Assembly (NCBI GenBank): GCA_016185425.1
Contig: JACPNQ010000034.1
Span: forward strand, 473,006-537,005
Direction of reading: 5' to 3'
Source: Acidobacteriota bacterium
GTDB lineage: Bacteria > Acidobacteriota > Terriglobia > Bryobacterales > Bryobacteraceae
Length of the DNA stretch: 64,000 nucleotides
The notes under the pieces are model-generated. The model was not told where the DNA came from. It saw only the letters and a list, made by a program, of their open reading frames with translations, and ran no database searches. Below are positions 53,155-62,300 of the stretch, in pieces (the first letter of the stretch is position 1; the number at the start of each line of letters is the position of its first letter). A program made the translations under genes and the position numbers.

Positions 53155-53388
53155 ATGGATCGCGAACAGCTCGAGCGCTACCAATTCCAACTCGGCGAAA
53201 ACCGCGGCAAACTCGCCATGGCCTCCGATCTCCTCACCGACGCCCTCGTCCTCGTCGGCCAGCACGGCGTCTACTGTACCTCCGCCCGCCAACCCAATAA
53301 ACCGGCCATGGACTTGCAGATCATCCTCCAATGCATGAATGAGTCCAAGGAACTCATTCTGCAAGCCATGGAGGCCGCCAAATCATAG
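53155..53388 (+). CDS. small protein of unknown function
   Basis: 77 residues, helical (MDREQLERYQFQLGENRGKL; DLQIILQCMNESKELILQAME), no signal peptide. It starts 23 bases from the divergent degT start and converges with the MBL hydrolase gene. No strong ribosome-binding site. Composition and length look coding, but I cannot name a family. Confidence 0.45.
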   Translation: MDREQLERYQFQLGENRGKLAMASDLLTDALVLVGQHGVYCTSARQPNKPAMDLQIILQCMNESKELILQAMEAAKS

Positions 53389-54015
53389 CCCCCGTAAAAA
53401 CGGATTTCTCTTCTTCTCCCGCCCGATCGTCGTCGCATCCCCGTGCCCCGGCACCACCAACGTATCCTCGGGCAACGCTAACAGCTTCCCCTTAATCGAA
53501 CGCAATATCTGCCTTCCGTCCCCGCCCGGCAGATCCGTCCGTCCGATCGAATCCCGGAACAGCGTATCCCCCGCCAACAAAGTAGATTCCCCCGGAATCC
53601 AGACGCACGAACTTCCCTGTGTGTGCCCGGGAGTATGCATCGCCAGAAGTTCAATATTGCCCAACAAAAACTTATCGCCGTCTTTCAGTCCGCCATCAAT
53701 CGAAGTCTTTTCCGGAACCTCCATCCCCAGCCACGACGCCTGAACATCAATGTGCTTGTACAATTCCGCGTCGTTCTCATTCATATAAACCGGTGCACCC
53801 GTCGACGCCTTCAATTTCGCCGCCCCGCCAATATGGTCGATGTGCGCATGCGTGATGAGAATCATCTTTACCATCAGCCCATGCTTCGACAAAATCGCCT
53901 CAATCTCCGAAATATCATCCCCCGGATCGACCACAATCGCCTCCGCCGTCTCCGGATCGCCCAGAATCGAGCAATTGCATCCAAGCTGCCCAACCGGCAG
54001 CACCTCGTGAATCAT
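53383..54015 (-). CDS. MBL-fold metallo-hydrolase, glyoxalase II-like
   Basis: 210 residues from the ATG at 54015 (a seven-residue longer form is possible). Metal motif THAHIDH, second His in HTPGHTQGS, bridging Asp in LLAGDTLF and final His in VVPGHGDAT. The RTDLPGGD segment is typical of the YcbL/glyoxalase II-like group that hydrolyses thioesters such as S-lactoylglutathione. The enzyme is cytoplasmic; the exact thioester is uncertain. It converges on a small hypothetical gene with a 6-base overlap. Confidence 0.88.
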   Translation of the reverse strand: MIHEVLPVGQLGCNCSILGDPETAEAIVVDPGDDISEIEAILSKHGLMVKMILITHAHIDHIGGAAKLKASTGAPVYMNENDAELYKHIDVQASWLGMEVPEKTSIDGGLKDGDKFLLGNIELLAMHTPGHTQGSSCVWIPGESTLLAGDTLFRDSIGRTDLPGGDGRQILRSIKGKLLALPEDTLVVPGHGDATTIGREKKRNPFLRGL

Positions 54016-54055
54016 GCCTTGATTGTACGCATCCAATCATCTGACACTAGAGACA

Positions 54056-54448
54056 ATGTTCGACCTATTTCCGTACCTCGCCAGAGTTCTCCACATCTCA
54101 TCCGCTATCCTGCTGCTCGGCGGTCTCTTTTACGCCTGGAACCTGTCGAAGTACGGCAAGCTCGCCGACAACCCCGCCTACGGTTTCCGTCCGGCCGTCT
54201 GGAGCTTGATCGCCGCGCTCTTCCTCACCGGCGCCTACAACCTCATCAATAAAACCAACGTGCCGAAGGAATACCACATGCTCTTCGGCGTCAAATTCCT
54301 GCTTTTCCTCCACATCGCCGCCGTCTCGCTCCTTCTGGTCAAGCCCGCCACGACGCCCGAAAAGCGTGCCCGCATGTTGACCGGACTGGCAATCTCAGGC
54401 GGCATCATCATCTTCCTCTCTGCCGCCCTTCGCGCCATTAGCCAATAA
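54056..54448 (+). CDS. small integral membrane protein, CopD-like
   Basis: 130 residues from the ATG at 54056 with four helices (LARVLHISSAILLLGGLFYAW; VWSLIAALFLTGAYNLI; FGVKFLLFLHIAAVSLLLV; GLAISGGIIIFLSAALRAI). The LHISSAILLLGG start resembles CopD/YebZ-type or DUF-type membrane domains. No metal motif is obvious. Its stop overlaps the ygfZ-like start by one base (TAATG), so the two are probably co-expressed. Confidence 0.7.
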   Translation: MFDLFPYLARVLHISSAILLLGGLFYAWNLSKYGKLADNPAYGFRPAVWSLIAALFLTGAYNLINKTNVPKEYHMLFGVKFLLFLHIAAVSLLLVKPATTPEKRARMLTGLAISGGIIIFLSAALRAISQ

Positions 54449-55254
54449 TGCCCAACGCAATGCTCTTCGAACTCCCCGGCCGCGGCCGAATCAAGGCCTT
54501 CGGGGAGGACCGCAAACGCCTCCTTCACGCCATGACCACCAATCATGTCCAACAGCTCGAACCCGGCCAGGGCTGCTATGCGTTCTTCCTCAGTGCCCAG
54601 GGCCGCATCCTCTCCGACGTCACTATCCTTGCCCAGGATGATCACCTACTCCTCGATGTCGAGCCCGTTCAGCGCGAACCGATCTTTACCCACCTCGACA
54701 AGTACATCATTGCCGACGACGTTGCCCTCGAAGACGTGACGGACCAACAAACCACTCTGGCTATCGAAGGCGACGACGCCCGGCAAATTCTTGAGTTCAT
54801 CAATGCCCCCATACCGGAGGCCGCCTACAGCTCTGCGAATTGGGCCGGGCGCCTGGTCGTCAACACGTCCTACACCGGCGCTCCTGGCTTCCACATCTAT
54901 CTGAGCCCCCTAGACGCCCCCATCCTCGCCGAAACCCTCGAAGACGGCGGCGCCAAACCAGCCACCCCCGAAGAAGTCGAAACCACTCGGATCCTCAACG
55001 GCCGCCCCCTCTACGGCGTCGACATCACAGAAGCCAACCTCCCGCAGGAAACCCAGCTAGCCCACGCTCTGCACTTCTCAAAGGGCTGCTACCTCGGCCA
55101 GGAGATCGTCGAGCGCATCCGTTCCCGCGGCCACGTCAACAAGGTGCTCACCAAGGTCGAATACGTAGGCGAACCGCCAGCCGGAACCATCACCAGCTCC
55201 ACGCGCGATCCCGCCACGAACAGAACTGTTGCACTAGCCTACCTCCGCAAGTAG
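54448..55254 (+). CDS. ygfZ: tRNA-modifying protein YgfZ-like (folate-binding GcvT-type)
   Basis: 268 residues with the GcvT-like fold. The family motif KGCYLGQE is at 212-219, followed by IVERIRSRGHVNK. YgfZ uses tetrahydrofolate and supports FeS enzymes and tRNA thiolation. The first domain begins MLFELPGRGRIKAFGEDRKRLLHAMTTN. Length is typical of the bacterial family. It overlaps the small membrane protein gene by one base. It converges with the PHP gene, 25 bases apart. Confidence 0.9.
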   Translation: MPNAMLFELPGRGRIKAFGEDRKRLLHAMTTNHVQQLEPGQGCYAFFLSAQGRILSDVTILAQDDHLLLDVEPVQREPIFTHLDKYIIADDVALEDVTDQQTTLAIEGDDARQILEFINAPIPEAAYSSANWAGRLVVNTSYTGAPGFHIYLSPLDAPILAETLEDGGAKPATPEEVETTRILNGRPLYGVDITEANLPQETQLAHALHFSKGCYLGQEIVERIRSRGHVNKVLTKVEYVGEPPAGTITSSTRDPATNRTVALAYLRK

Positions 55255-55279
55255 GCAATTCCCACAGCATTTTCACACA

Positions 55280-56122
55280 CTATCCACAGGATTCCCGCAG
55301 CCGCGCCACCCACTCCATCGGCACGCTGACATTCCCATTCTTACCCGTCCCCAACCGGATATCGGGCTTATACGCTCCGTGATAATCCGAGCCCCCTGTC
55401 GTCAACAACCCCAGCCTCGCCGCCAGCCTTGCGTACCGCCCTACCGCCGTCGCGTCATGGTCGCTGTGCCGCACCTCCAGCCCCAGCATCCCCATTCCCA
55501 CCGCCGCTTCAATCCACTCCGCCTCTTCCTCCGCCGTCCGCCGCCCGAGCCGCACCGGATGCGCGATCACTGGAATCCCGCCTGCCCTCCGCATCCGCGC
55601 GATCCCCTCATCCAGCGGCACCTCGTCCCGCTCTGTATATGCGCGGCCGGACTCAGCCAGGTACTTATCGAATGCCTCCTGCATCGTCTTCACATACTTC
55701 TTCTTAACCAGAATGGATGCAAAGTGCGGCCTCCCGGCCATCGTCCTTCCCAGCGATTCCACTTCGCCCAGGGTGATATCCACTCCAACTCTCTGCAGAT
55801 TCCCCACCAGTCGCCGGTTCCTATCGCGCCGCTTATCCTGTAACTCCACCAACCAATCCTGAAACTCGGTTGAGGGCTCCTCACCTGGGAAATACCCCAG
55901 CAAATGCACCGTCTGACCCAGGTATTTCGTACTCAGCTCAATCCCGCACAGTAAATCCAACCCCTCCTCCTCCGCATACGGCTTGGCAGCCGCATATCCC
56001 GCCAGCGTGTCGTGATCGGTGATGGCAAGCGCCTTCACCCCCGCGCGCAAAGCATGATCAACTAACTCAAACGGCGTATCGCTTCCGTCGGAAGCGTCGG
56101 TGTGGCTATGTAGGTCTACCAT
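55280..56122 (-). CDS. PHP-domain phosphatase, 3',5'-nucleoside bisphosphate phosphatase-like
   Basis: 280 residues of the PHP family (YciV/TrpH/RNase AM type). Metal motifs are VDLHSHTDASDG at the N-terminus, AITDHDTL, CGIELSTKY, VIAHPVRLG and TGGSDYHG. Relatives hydrolyse 3',5'-bisphosphonucleotides such as pAp or trim RNA ends. Its ATG follows directly after the cysC stop, so it belongs to the cysH-cysC operon. Removal of pAp, the by-product of PAPS use, is therefore a good guess. Confidence 0.88.
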   Translation of the reverse strand: MVDLHSHTDASDGSDTPFELVDHALRAGVKALAITDHDTLAGYAAAKPYAEEEGLDLLCGIELSTKYLGQTVHLLGYFPGEEPSTEFQDWLVELQDKRRDRNRRLVGNLQRVGVDITLGEVESLGRTMAGRPHFASILVKKKYVKTMQEAFDKYLAESGRAYTERDEVPLDEGIARMRRAGGIPVIAHPVRLGRRTAEEEAEWIEAAVGMGMLGLEVRHSDHDATAVGRYARLAARLGLLTTGGSDYHGAYKPDIRLGTGKNGNVSVPMEWVARLRESCG

Positions 56123-56659
56123 CTACCAGGATAGCGGAATCAGGCCCTGGTCTTTCAGCACCGCCCACACCCGCTCTTCGCTCTCCGTAATATCCTCTGT
56201 CGACGAATCCACGCGTAACTCCGGCGCGACCGGCGCCTCATACGGATCGGACACCCCCGTGAAATGCGGAATCTCTCCTGCCAGAGCTTTCCTATACAGC
56301 CCCTTCACGTCCCGCTCCGCCAGTACCTCGATCGGACAATCCATGAAAACTTCAACAAAGGAACCGATCCGGGCTCGCACCGCATCCCGAGTGTCTCGAT
56401 ACGGACTGATCGCCGCCGTAATCGCAATTACACCATTGCGCGACAATAGCTCCGCCACAAACCCAATCCGTCGCACATTCGTGTCCCGGTCTTCTTTGCT
56501 GAACCCCAACCCCTTCGACAGGTGCGTCCGTACTTCGTCCCCATCCAACAACTCCACCCGCGCCCCAGCCGCCTGTAGCCGCTTATGTATCCGTTCCGAA
56601 AGTGTCGATTTCCCTGAGCCGCTCAACCCCGTAAACCACAACGTAAATCCTTTATGCAT
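56123..56659 (-). CDS. cysC: adenylyl-sulfate kinase (APS kinase)
   Basis: 178 residues. P-loop GLSGSGKST at 11-19, then LLDGDEVRTHL, NVRRIGFVAELL, the APS-binding ISPYRDTRD segment, FVEVFMDCP and GLYRKALAGEI. Catalyses phosphorylation of APS to PAPS with ATP. Full length and without fusion to a sulfurylase. It overlaps cysH by eight bases and abuts the PHP phosphatase gene. Confidence 0.95.
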   Translation of the reverse strand: MHKGFTLWFTGLSGSGKSTLSERIHKRLQAAGARVELLDGDEVRTHLSKGLGFSKEDRDTNVRRIGFVAELLSRNGVIAITAAISPYRDTRDAVRARIGSFVEVFMDCPIEVLAERDVKGLYRKALAGEIPHFTGVSDPYEAPVAPELRVDSSTEDITESEERVWAVLKDQGLIPLSW

Positions 56660-57365
56660 TCACCAATTCGGCCAGCAGCACATCCAGCTCCCGGACCATC
56701 TTCCCTTCCGGCGTCAAGTGCAGCCCGCACTCCTTGTCGCCCGCCACTTCCCACCACCACCGCCCGGCCCGTTCGCCCTCTTCCGATGTCACCGCCCGCG
56801 TGCAGGGCCAGCAGCCGATGCTCGTATACCCTTTCGCATAGAGCGGATGCACCGGCACATTGTGCTTCCGCGTATACTCCTCCACATCCGCCGCCGTCCA
56901 ATATGCCAGCGGGCTCAACTTCCATTTCCCTTCAACCAGCGCCTTCTGCTCAACACCCTCCCGCGATTCCGCCTGCCCGCGCCGCAATCCCACCGCATAC
57001 GCTTCCAGTCCCGCCAATATGCGATCGAGCGGCCTCACTTTTCGCACCTGGCAGCACAACTTTCGTAGCACTACCTCTTTCCGGAACAAGTCCAGACCGT
57101 GCGCATCGACCATCCGGGAAACCTCACCGGTGTCCGGCTTCACCCGCTCCACAGCCAGCCCATATCGCTGCTCCACGGTCTCCATCATCCCCAGCGTCTC
57201 AGCCGGCAATCGCCCGGTATCCAGCGTCACCACGCGTACCGGCGAAGCCAACTGCGCCGCCATGTCCACCAGCACCATGCCCTCTTTTTGAAAGCTGGTG
57301 ACAACCGCGAACCGCGACCCAAACTCCGAAAATCCCCAATGCAGTACTTCTTCCGCGCCGGACAT
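56652..57365 (-). CDS. cysH: adenylyl-sulfate (APS) reductase, FeS type
   Basis: 237 residues, PP-loop reductase. Motif VVTSFQKEG for nucleotide binding, VVTLDTGRLP, CC at 104-105 (LCCQVRK) and CxxC at 185-188 (GCWPCTR) that together ligate a [4Fe-4S] cluster, and the catalytic Cys213 in KECGLH. The FeS motif places it among enzymes that reduce APS (or both APS and PAPS) to sulfite with thioredoxin. Start 39 bases after the previous gene; a promoter and palindrome lie in that gap. Operon with cysC and the PHP gene. Confidence 0.93.
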   Translation of the reverse strand: MSGAEEVLHWGFSEFGSRFAVVTSFQKEGMVLVDMAAQLASPVRVVTLDTGRLPAETLGMMETVEQRYGLAVERVKPDTGEVSRMVDAHGLDLFRKEVVLRKLCCQVRKVRPLDRILAGLEAYAVGLRRGQAESREGVEQKALVEGKWKLSPLAYWTAADVEEYTRKHNVPVHPLYAKGYTSIGCWPCTRAVTSEEGERAGRWWWEVAGDKECGLHLTPEGKMVRELDVLLAELVNA

Positions 57366-57379
57366 TCCGTGAAAATCCT

Positions 57380-57401
57380 CTATCCCTATCAGGATAGTAT
57401 A
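57380..57401 (-). promoter_or_regulatory. cysH promoter region with operator-like palindrome
   Basis: In the 38-base gap before cysH the minus strand has a -10-like TATACT (57401-57396) overlapping the palindrome CTATCC (57380-57385) / GGATAG (57392-57397). The arms would bracket the transcription start. The arrangement suggests repression by a sulfur- or FeS-responsive regulator, for example of the Rrf2 type. No convincing -35 box. Confidence 0.5.
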
Positions 57402-57403
57402 GA

Positions 57404-58009
57404 TTACTTGCCGGTGCCCGGATCACTCGGCTGGAAGTCGAACATCTCCCCCGCCGCCCGCACGTGTAAAACCCCACCCGGCAATGGTTTCCCCGCCGTA
57501 TCGTAGAACATTGCCCCGTCGGTGCTCTCTCCCGGAGCCAGCTTCATCTGCACAAATGCGATCGCGCTCGCCGCCGCCGCCGCCTTCAACTTGGTCGAGT
57601 TCACCTCCGCCAGCGCGGCCCGCCGCCTCGCCTCATATCCGCTTGTCGTCCGCAACTGCGTCATCCCGTAAATTCCGGTTTCATAAGCCGACACCAACCC
57701 CACAACCTCCCCACGCCCACCCTTCGCCAGCATCTCCGCCACAACCTTCCGCGCCGGCACCGGCCGCATCGTCTTCCCGTCCGGCGTCTCCCACACAAAA
57801 TCGTCCGGCCGCACAATCACCGCCTGTCCGCTTCCGTTCGACACCGCCACCTGCATGGTCGAGTACTCCCGCACTTTCGCGTGCAAGTGCGCAAACATGA
57901 TCGTCACGCCGTTCTTGGTCAGCGTCTGATACCGCAGCCCGCCCGACTCGAACTCAATAACCTGCGCCGGGCAAAACACCGCAACCAGGAGGAGTATCCA
58001 TGCTTTCAT
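57404..58009 (-). CDS. exported protein of unknown function
   Basis: 201 residues from the ATG at 58009, where a signal peptide begins (MKAWILLLVAVFCPAQ). The mature protein has a beta-sandwich-like half (VIEFESGGLRYQTLTKNGVTIM; VAVSNGSGQAVIVRPDDFVWETPDG) and an alanine-rich helix. The last part, GVLHVRAAGEMFDFQ, recalls domains that interact with envelope partners. Function not recognised. It is downstream of the TPR-like gene and upstream of cysH, all on the same strand. Confidence 0.68.
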   Translation of the reverse strand: MKAWILLLVAVFCPAQVIEFESGGLRYQTLTKNGVTIMFAHLHAKVREYSTMQVAVSNGSGQAVIVRPDDFVWETPDGKTMRPVPARKVVAEMLAKGGRGEVVGLVSAYETGIYGMTQLRTTSGYEARRRAALAEVNSTKLKAAAAASAIAFVQMKLAPGESTDGAMFYDTAGKPLPGGVLHVRAAGEMFDFQPSDPGTGK

Positions 58010-58050
58010 CGTCTCTCTACAAGCATACAGACGATTCCCCGTGCGAATAA

Positions 58051-58869
58051 TTACCGTATCCGCGGCGAAACTTTGTCCAACTCCCTCCGCAACAGCGAAT
58101 TCTGCGGGAATTCTCTCACCAACCCCTCCAGCCACATCCGCGCGTCCCGCTGCCGCTTCTCCCGCAACGCCACCACGGCCATCAGGATCCGCGCAAACGG
58201 TCCAAAATATCGCCCGTTCTTCGCCACAACCCGCAGATTCTTCTGTGCCTGCTCTTTCGACCCCCTCGCCTCTTCAAACTTTACGAACCACCTCACAAAA
58301 AATGGCAAGCTTCCCAACAGATACTCGCTGATTCCCGTCGTCAGGTAGGCATCCGCGAAACTCGGATCAATCGCCAGCAGCCGCACCGCGTAATGCTGCG
58401 CCTGCCTGGCGTAGGACAACGACCCAATCTGCCGCTTCTCCACAAACGCCGAATAATCGGTCAGCAGCCCATAGGTCAACGACATCGCCAGCAGCGCGTT
58501 CTTGTCCGAAGAATTCAAACGCAACTGCCGCTCCCCCCGCTCTTTGCTCTGTGCCGTTGCCCAATAGAACGAATCCCGCACCTGCGGATCTGGCTTCAAT
58601 TTCCTTTTGTCCGCAATCCGGTCATCGTCCAGAAAGAAATCCCCAGCCAAAATCCCCAGCCGGTCCATCTCGCTGAACAGGTGCGCCGTCCCCCGCGCCG
58701 CGTACCCCAGCGGATCCTGCTCGTTGCCCCGAATGTACAAATCGATCAGAGCATGCGCGCCGGGGAAATCGAAGTTGTACATTCGCTGAAACGCGCGATC
58801 TAACTCCGTTTCCTCCGCACGCGCGAGCCGCCCGGTCAATAACAACAAAACTGTGCGCCGCTGCAGCAA
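58051..58869 (-). CDS. exported TPR-like protein of unknown function
   Basis: About 272 residues if read from TTG 58869. This start is chosen because it gives a signal peptide (LLQRRTVLLLLTGRLARA) with GGGAG upstream and leaves room for the divergent gene at 58939; an ATG-started frame would cross that gene. Helical repeats occur at ALIDLYIRGNEQDPLGYAAR and LLAIDPSFADAYLTTGISEYLLG, with DP and A/Y positions as in tetratricopeptides. No catalytic motif. Probably a scaffold or sensor at the envelope. Confidence 0.65.
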   Translation of the reverse strand: MLQRRTVLLLLTGRLARAEETELDRAFQRMYNFDFPGAHALIDLYIRGNEQDPLGYAARGTAHLFSEMDRLGILAGDFFLDDDRIADKRKLKPDPQVRDSFYWATAQSKERGERQLRLNSSDKNALLAMSLTYGLLTDYSAFVEKRQIGSLSYARQAQHYAVRLLAIDPSFADAYLTTGISEYLLGSLPFFVRWFVKFEEARGSKEQAQKNLRVVAKNGRYFGPFARILMAVVALREKRQRDARMWLEGLVREFPQNSLLRRELDKVSPRIR

Positions 58870-58938
58870 GCTCCCAATTCTATCCCTTCGCCCGCCGCCG
58901 CCGGACGCGCCAGGCCACCAATTCAGTACAATAGCTGC

Positions 58939-59313
58939 GTGCGGCGCTACACCGCCATCCTCGTGCTGCTCGCCGCCATCAGCCTTTCGCTGGTGTCGCC
59001 ACTGCTTTGGGCCGGGACACGGAAAGAGCTGCCCGCCTGCTGCCGCCGCGATGGCAACCACCACTGCGCAAGGCAATCCGGTCAACCCGCTGAGTCCGGC
59101 GTTCACATCGCTGCCGCGTCAACCTGTCCGCTCTTCCCAACAGGAAAATCGGCGCCCGCATCCGCGCAGCACGGCATCGCCGCCCTCGCCCTTTCGACGG
59201 CTTCCGCTTCACTGACCGTACATACGACGATCATGGGCGCTCCCACGCGCACGCCGTTCGATTCGTCGTTCCGCGCCCCGCAACAGCGCGGACCGCCCTC
59301 CCTCCATTCGTAG
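58939..59313 (+). CDS. small exported Cys/His-rich protein preceding a TonB receptor
   Basis: 124 residues, GTG start. Signal peptide MRRYTAILVLLAAISLSLVSPLLWAG is followed by the compact motif ACCRRDGNHHC (residues 33-43) and a further Cys63 in STCPLFP. The rest is low in structure. The Cys/His clustering suggests binding of a metal such as copper or zinc in the periplasm. Forty-nine bases separate it from the TonB receptor gene, so they are likely co-transcribed. I recall similar short acidobacterial proteins, but no function is known. Confidence 0.65.
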   Translation: MRRYTAILVLLAAISLSLVSPLLWAGTRKELPACCRRDGNHHCARQSGQPAESGVHIAAASTCPLFPTGKSAPASAQHGIAALALSTASASLTVHTTIMGAPTRTPFDSSFRAPQQRGPPSLHS

Positions 59314-59362
59314 CATTGCGGCCGCATAGCTTCGCCATCACGAACCAATAGAGGGATTCTTC

Positions 59363-62300
59363 ATGATTCGAATGCACTGCATTCGGCGTTGGAGCATGCT
59401 CCTGCTCACGCACCTGTACATACCTGCACAACCCACCACGGCTGAACTCGCCGGTATCGCTTCTGACGCAACCGGTGGCGTTGTCGCCAATGTCGCCATC
59501 ACGCTGACCAACCCGGCCAACGGCGCGCAGCGCACCGCACAGACCGATGCCCGCGGGGCATACCGGCTTCTCCGCATCTCTCCCGGCGCGTACGAACTCA
59601 CCGCCTCCGCCGATGGCTTTCGCCCCGAACGCCGCACCGGCATCGTCCTCACCGTCGGCCAGCAAGCCGTCCTCAACCTCTCCCTCGAAGTTGCCACCGT
59701 CACCACCGAAGCCATCGTCACCGCTGGCGCTGTCCTAATCGATCTCCAGAACACCGCCCTCTCCGACGTCATGGACCCCAAGGCAATCCGCGAGCTCCCG
59801 CTCAACGGCCGCGACTTCGCCCAACTCGCCCTACTCGAACCCGGCGTCGCTCCTTCCCGCCGCTCCTCCGATTCCGGCGGCGCCGGCACCAAACTCGTCA
59901 TTAACGGCAACCGCCCCAGCCAGGTCAGCTTCACCCTCGATGGCTCAGACATCAACGACGCCAATAACAATACCCCCGGCTCCGCCGCCGGCGTGCTCCT
60001 CGGCGTCGATACCCTCGAAGAGTTCCGCGTCAGTACCAACTCCTACTCAGCCGCCTACGGCCGCAGCGCCGGCGGAGTCATCAGCGCTGTCACCAAGTCC
60101 GGCACCAATCAGTTCCACGGATCAATCTTCGAATTCGTCCGCAACAGCGCCTTCGACGCCAGGAATTTCTTTGACGCGGCGGCAAGCCCGATCCCGCCCT
60201 TCCGCCGCAATCAGTTCGGAGTCGAAGCCGACGGCCCGATCATCAGGAACAAGACCTTCTTTCTCGGCAGCTTCGAGGGCCTCCGCCAGCGCCTCGGCGT
60301 CACCAGCCGCACTGTCGTCCCTGATGCCAACGCCCGCCAGGGTATCTTTCCCAGTGGCCCGCGCATCACAGTTAATTCCGCCGTCCCACCCTATCTCGCG
60401 CTCGTCCCACTCCCCAATGAACGCAACTTCGGCGACGGCACAGGCGAGTACGTCTCCGCTGCCTCCCAGGCCACCGGCGAAAACTTCTACACCGCCCGCA
60501 TCGACCACCGCTTCTCCGGCCGGACCTCCGTCTTCGGCCGCATCACCATCGACAATGCCGCTGTCGCCATTCCGGATGGCCTCCGCTTCGTCCAGGCCGA
60601 AACCAAATCGGCCAACCGTTTTTTCACCGTCGAAGCCACGCGGGTCCTCACCGGGCGCCTCGTGAACACAGCCCGCTTCAGCGTCAACAAATCCTCGAGC
60701 GACAGCGTCAACAGCTATCTCCGCGCGCCTGACCCATCGCTCTCCTTCTTTCCCGGCCGTCCGTTCGGACAGGTCTCCATCACCGGTTTCTTCTCCCTCG
60801 GTCCCAGCCGCTTCGGGCCATCGTTTTCCGATCAGACGCTCTTCCAGTTCAGCAACGATCTGAGCTGGGCGCGAGGCCGCCACTCGCTCAAATTCGGCTT
60901 CGATCACCGCTTCTACCACCTCCCTACCAGCCGCCCTCAGTCGCCCAACGGCTTCTATCAATTCAATGGCTTGACAGACTTTCTCCAAGCCCGCCCCGCA
61001 TCGGTCGAACTCACTCTTCCCGAATCAAGCCTCAGCCGCGACTGGCGCCAATCCATGACGGCCTTCTTCGTGCAGGACGACATCCGCCTCCTTCGCCGCC
61101 TCACGCTCAACCTCGGCCTGCGCTATGAGCGTGTCAGCGTGCCCGAAGAGGTCAACGGCCTCAGTAGTAATTTCCGCAACGTCGTCACGGATAAGGCTCC
61201 TACCGCCGGCCCGATATTCACGAATCCTTCCAACCGCAACTTCGCCCCGCGAACCGGCTTCGCCTGGGACCCAACCGGCTCCGGCAAGACCAGTGTCCGA
61301 GGCGGCTTCGGCATATTCTTCGATCCCGTTTGGACGGACTTCTACGCCAACGCCGGCAACCGTCTCGCTCCGTTCTATGTCCTCGGCAGCATTCGCAATC
61401 CAGTCTTTCCGCGAGCGGAGTCGCTGGTCGGCAATCCCGGCTTTGTCCTTGGCAGGCAGGACGTTTTGGTCTACAACCCTAGCAACCCCTATACGATGCA
61501 GTACAACTTCACGGTCCAGCGCCAACTTGCCGCGGCAACAGCTTTGACCATCAGTTACGCCGGCCAGCGCGGCGAGCACTTGGCAAGATTCGTCGATGGC
61601 AATCAGGCCTACCCGATCATCCAGGCCGATGGCCGCAAATACTTCCCGGAAAACTCCGTCACCCGCAACCCCAACCTAACCGGCGTCCGCTACAAAGTCA
61701 CCGACGGCCAATCGGTCTACAACGCCCTCCAAGCGAGCCTCCAGCTCCGTATGAAAGCCGGCATGTTGCTTCGGCTGAACTATACGTTTGCAAGAAGCAT
61801 CGACGACGGAAGCGTGACAGTCACGCAGGGCGGCGACAATGATTTACCGCAGGACCCCGACAGCCGCAAAGCGGAGCGCGGCCTTTCTAACTACGATGTC
61901 CGGCACTATTTCGTGGCCTTCTGGAACTGGGACCTGCCGAAAACAAAGTGGCTGGGTGGCGGATGGCAATGGAACGCGATTTCGACGTTTGCCGCGGGGA
62001 ATCCGTTTTCGGTGGTAGTCGGCTTCGACCGTGCCCGCGCCCGGTTCCAAGCCGGTACCTCTCCGCAGCGACCCGACTTGGTAGCTGGCGCCTCCACCAA
62101 CCCCATCCTCGGCGGCCCCGACAAATACTTCGATACCAGCGCCTTCTCCCTGCCCGCCGCCGGCTATTTCGGCAATCTCGGAAGAAACACCCTAATCGGC
62201 CCAGGTCTGGCGATGCTAGACCTGAACATCAACAAGCGGTTCAAACTAACCGAGCGTGTAGCCCTTCAGTTCCGCACGGAAATGTTCAACAGCCTCAACC

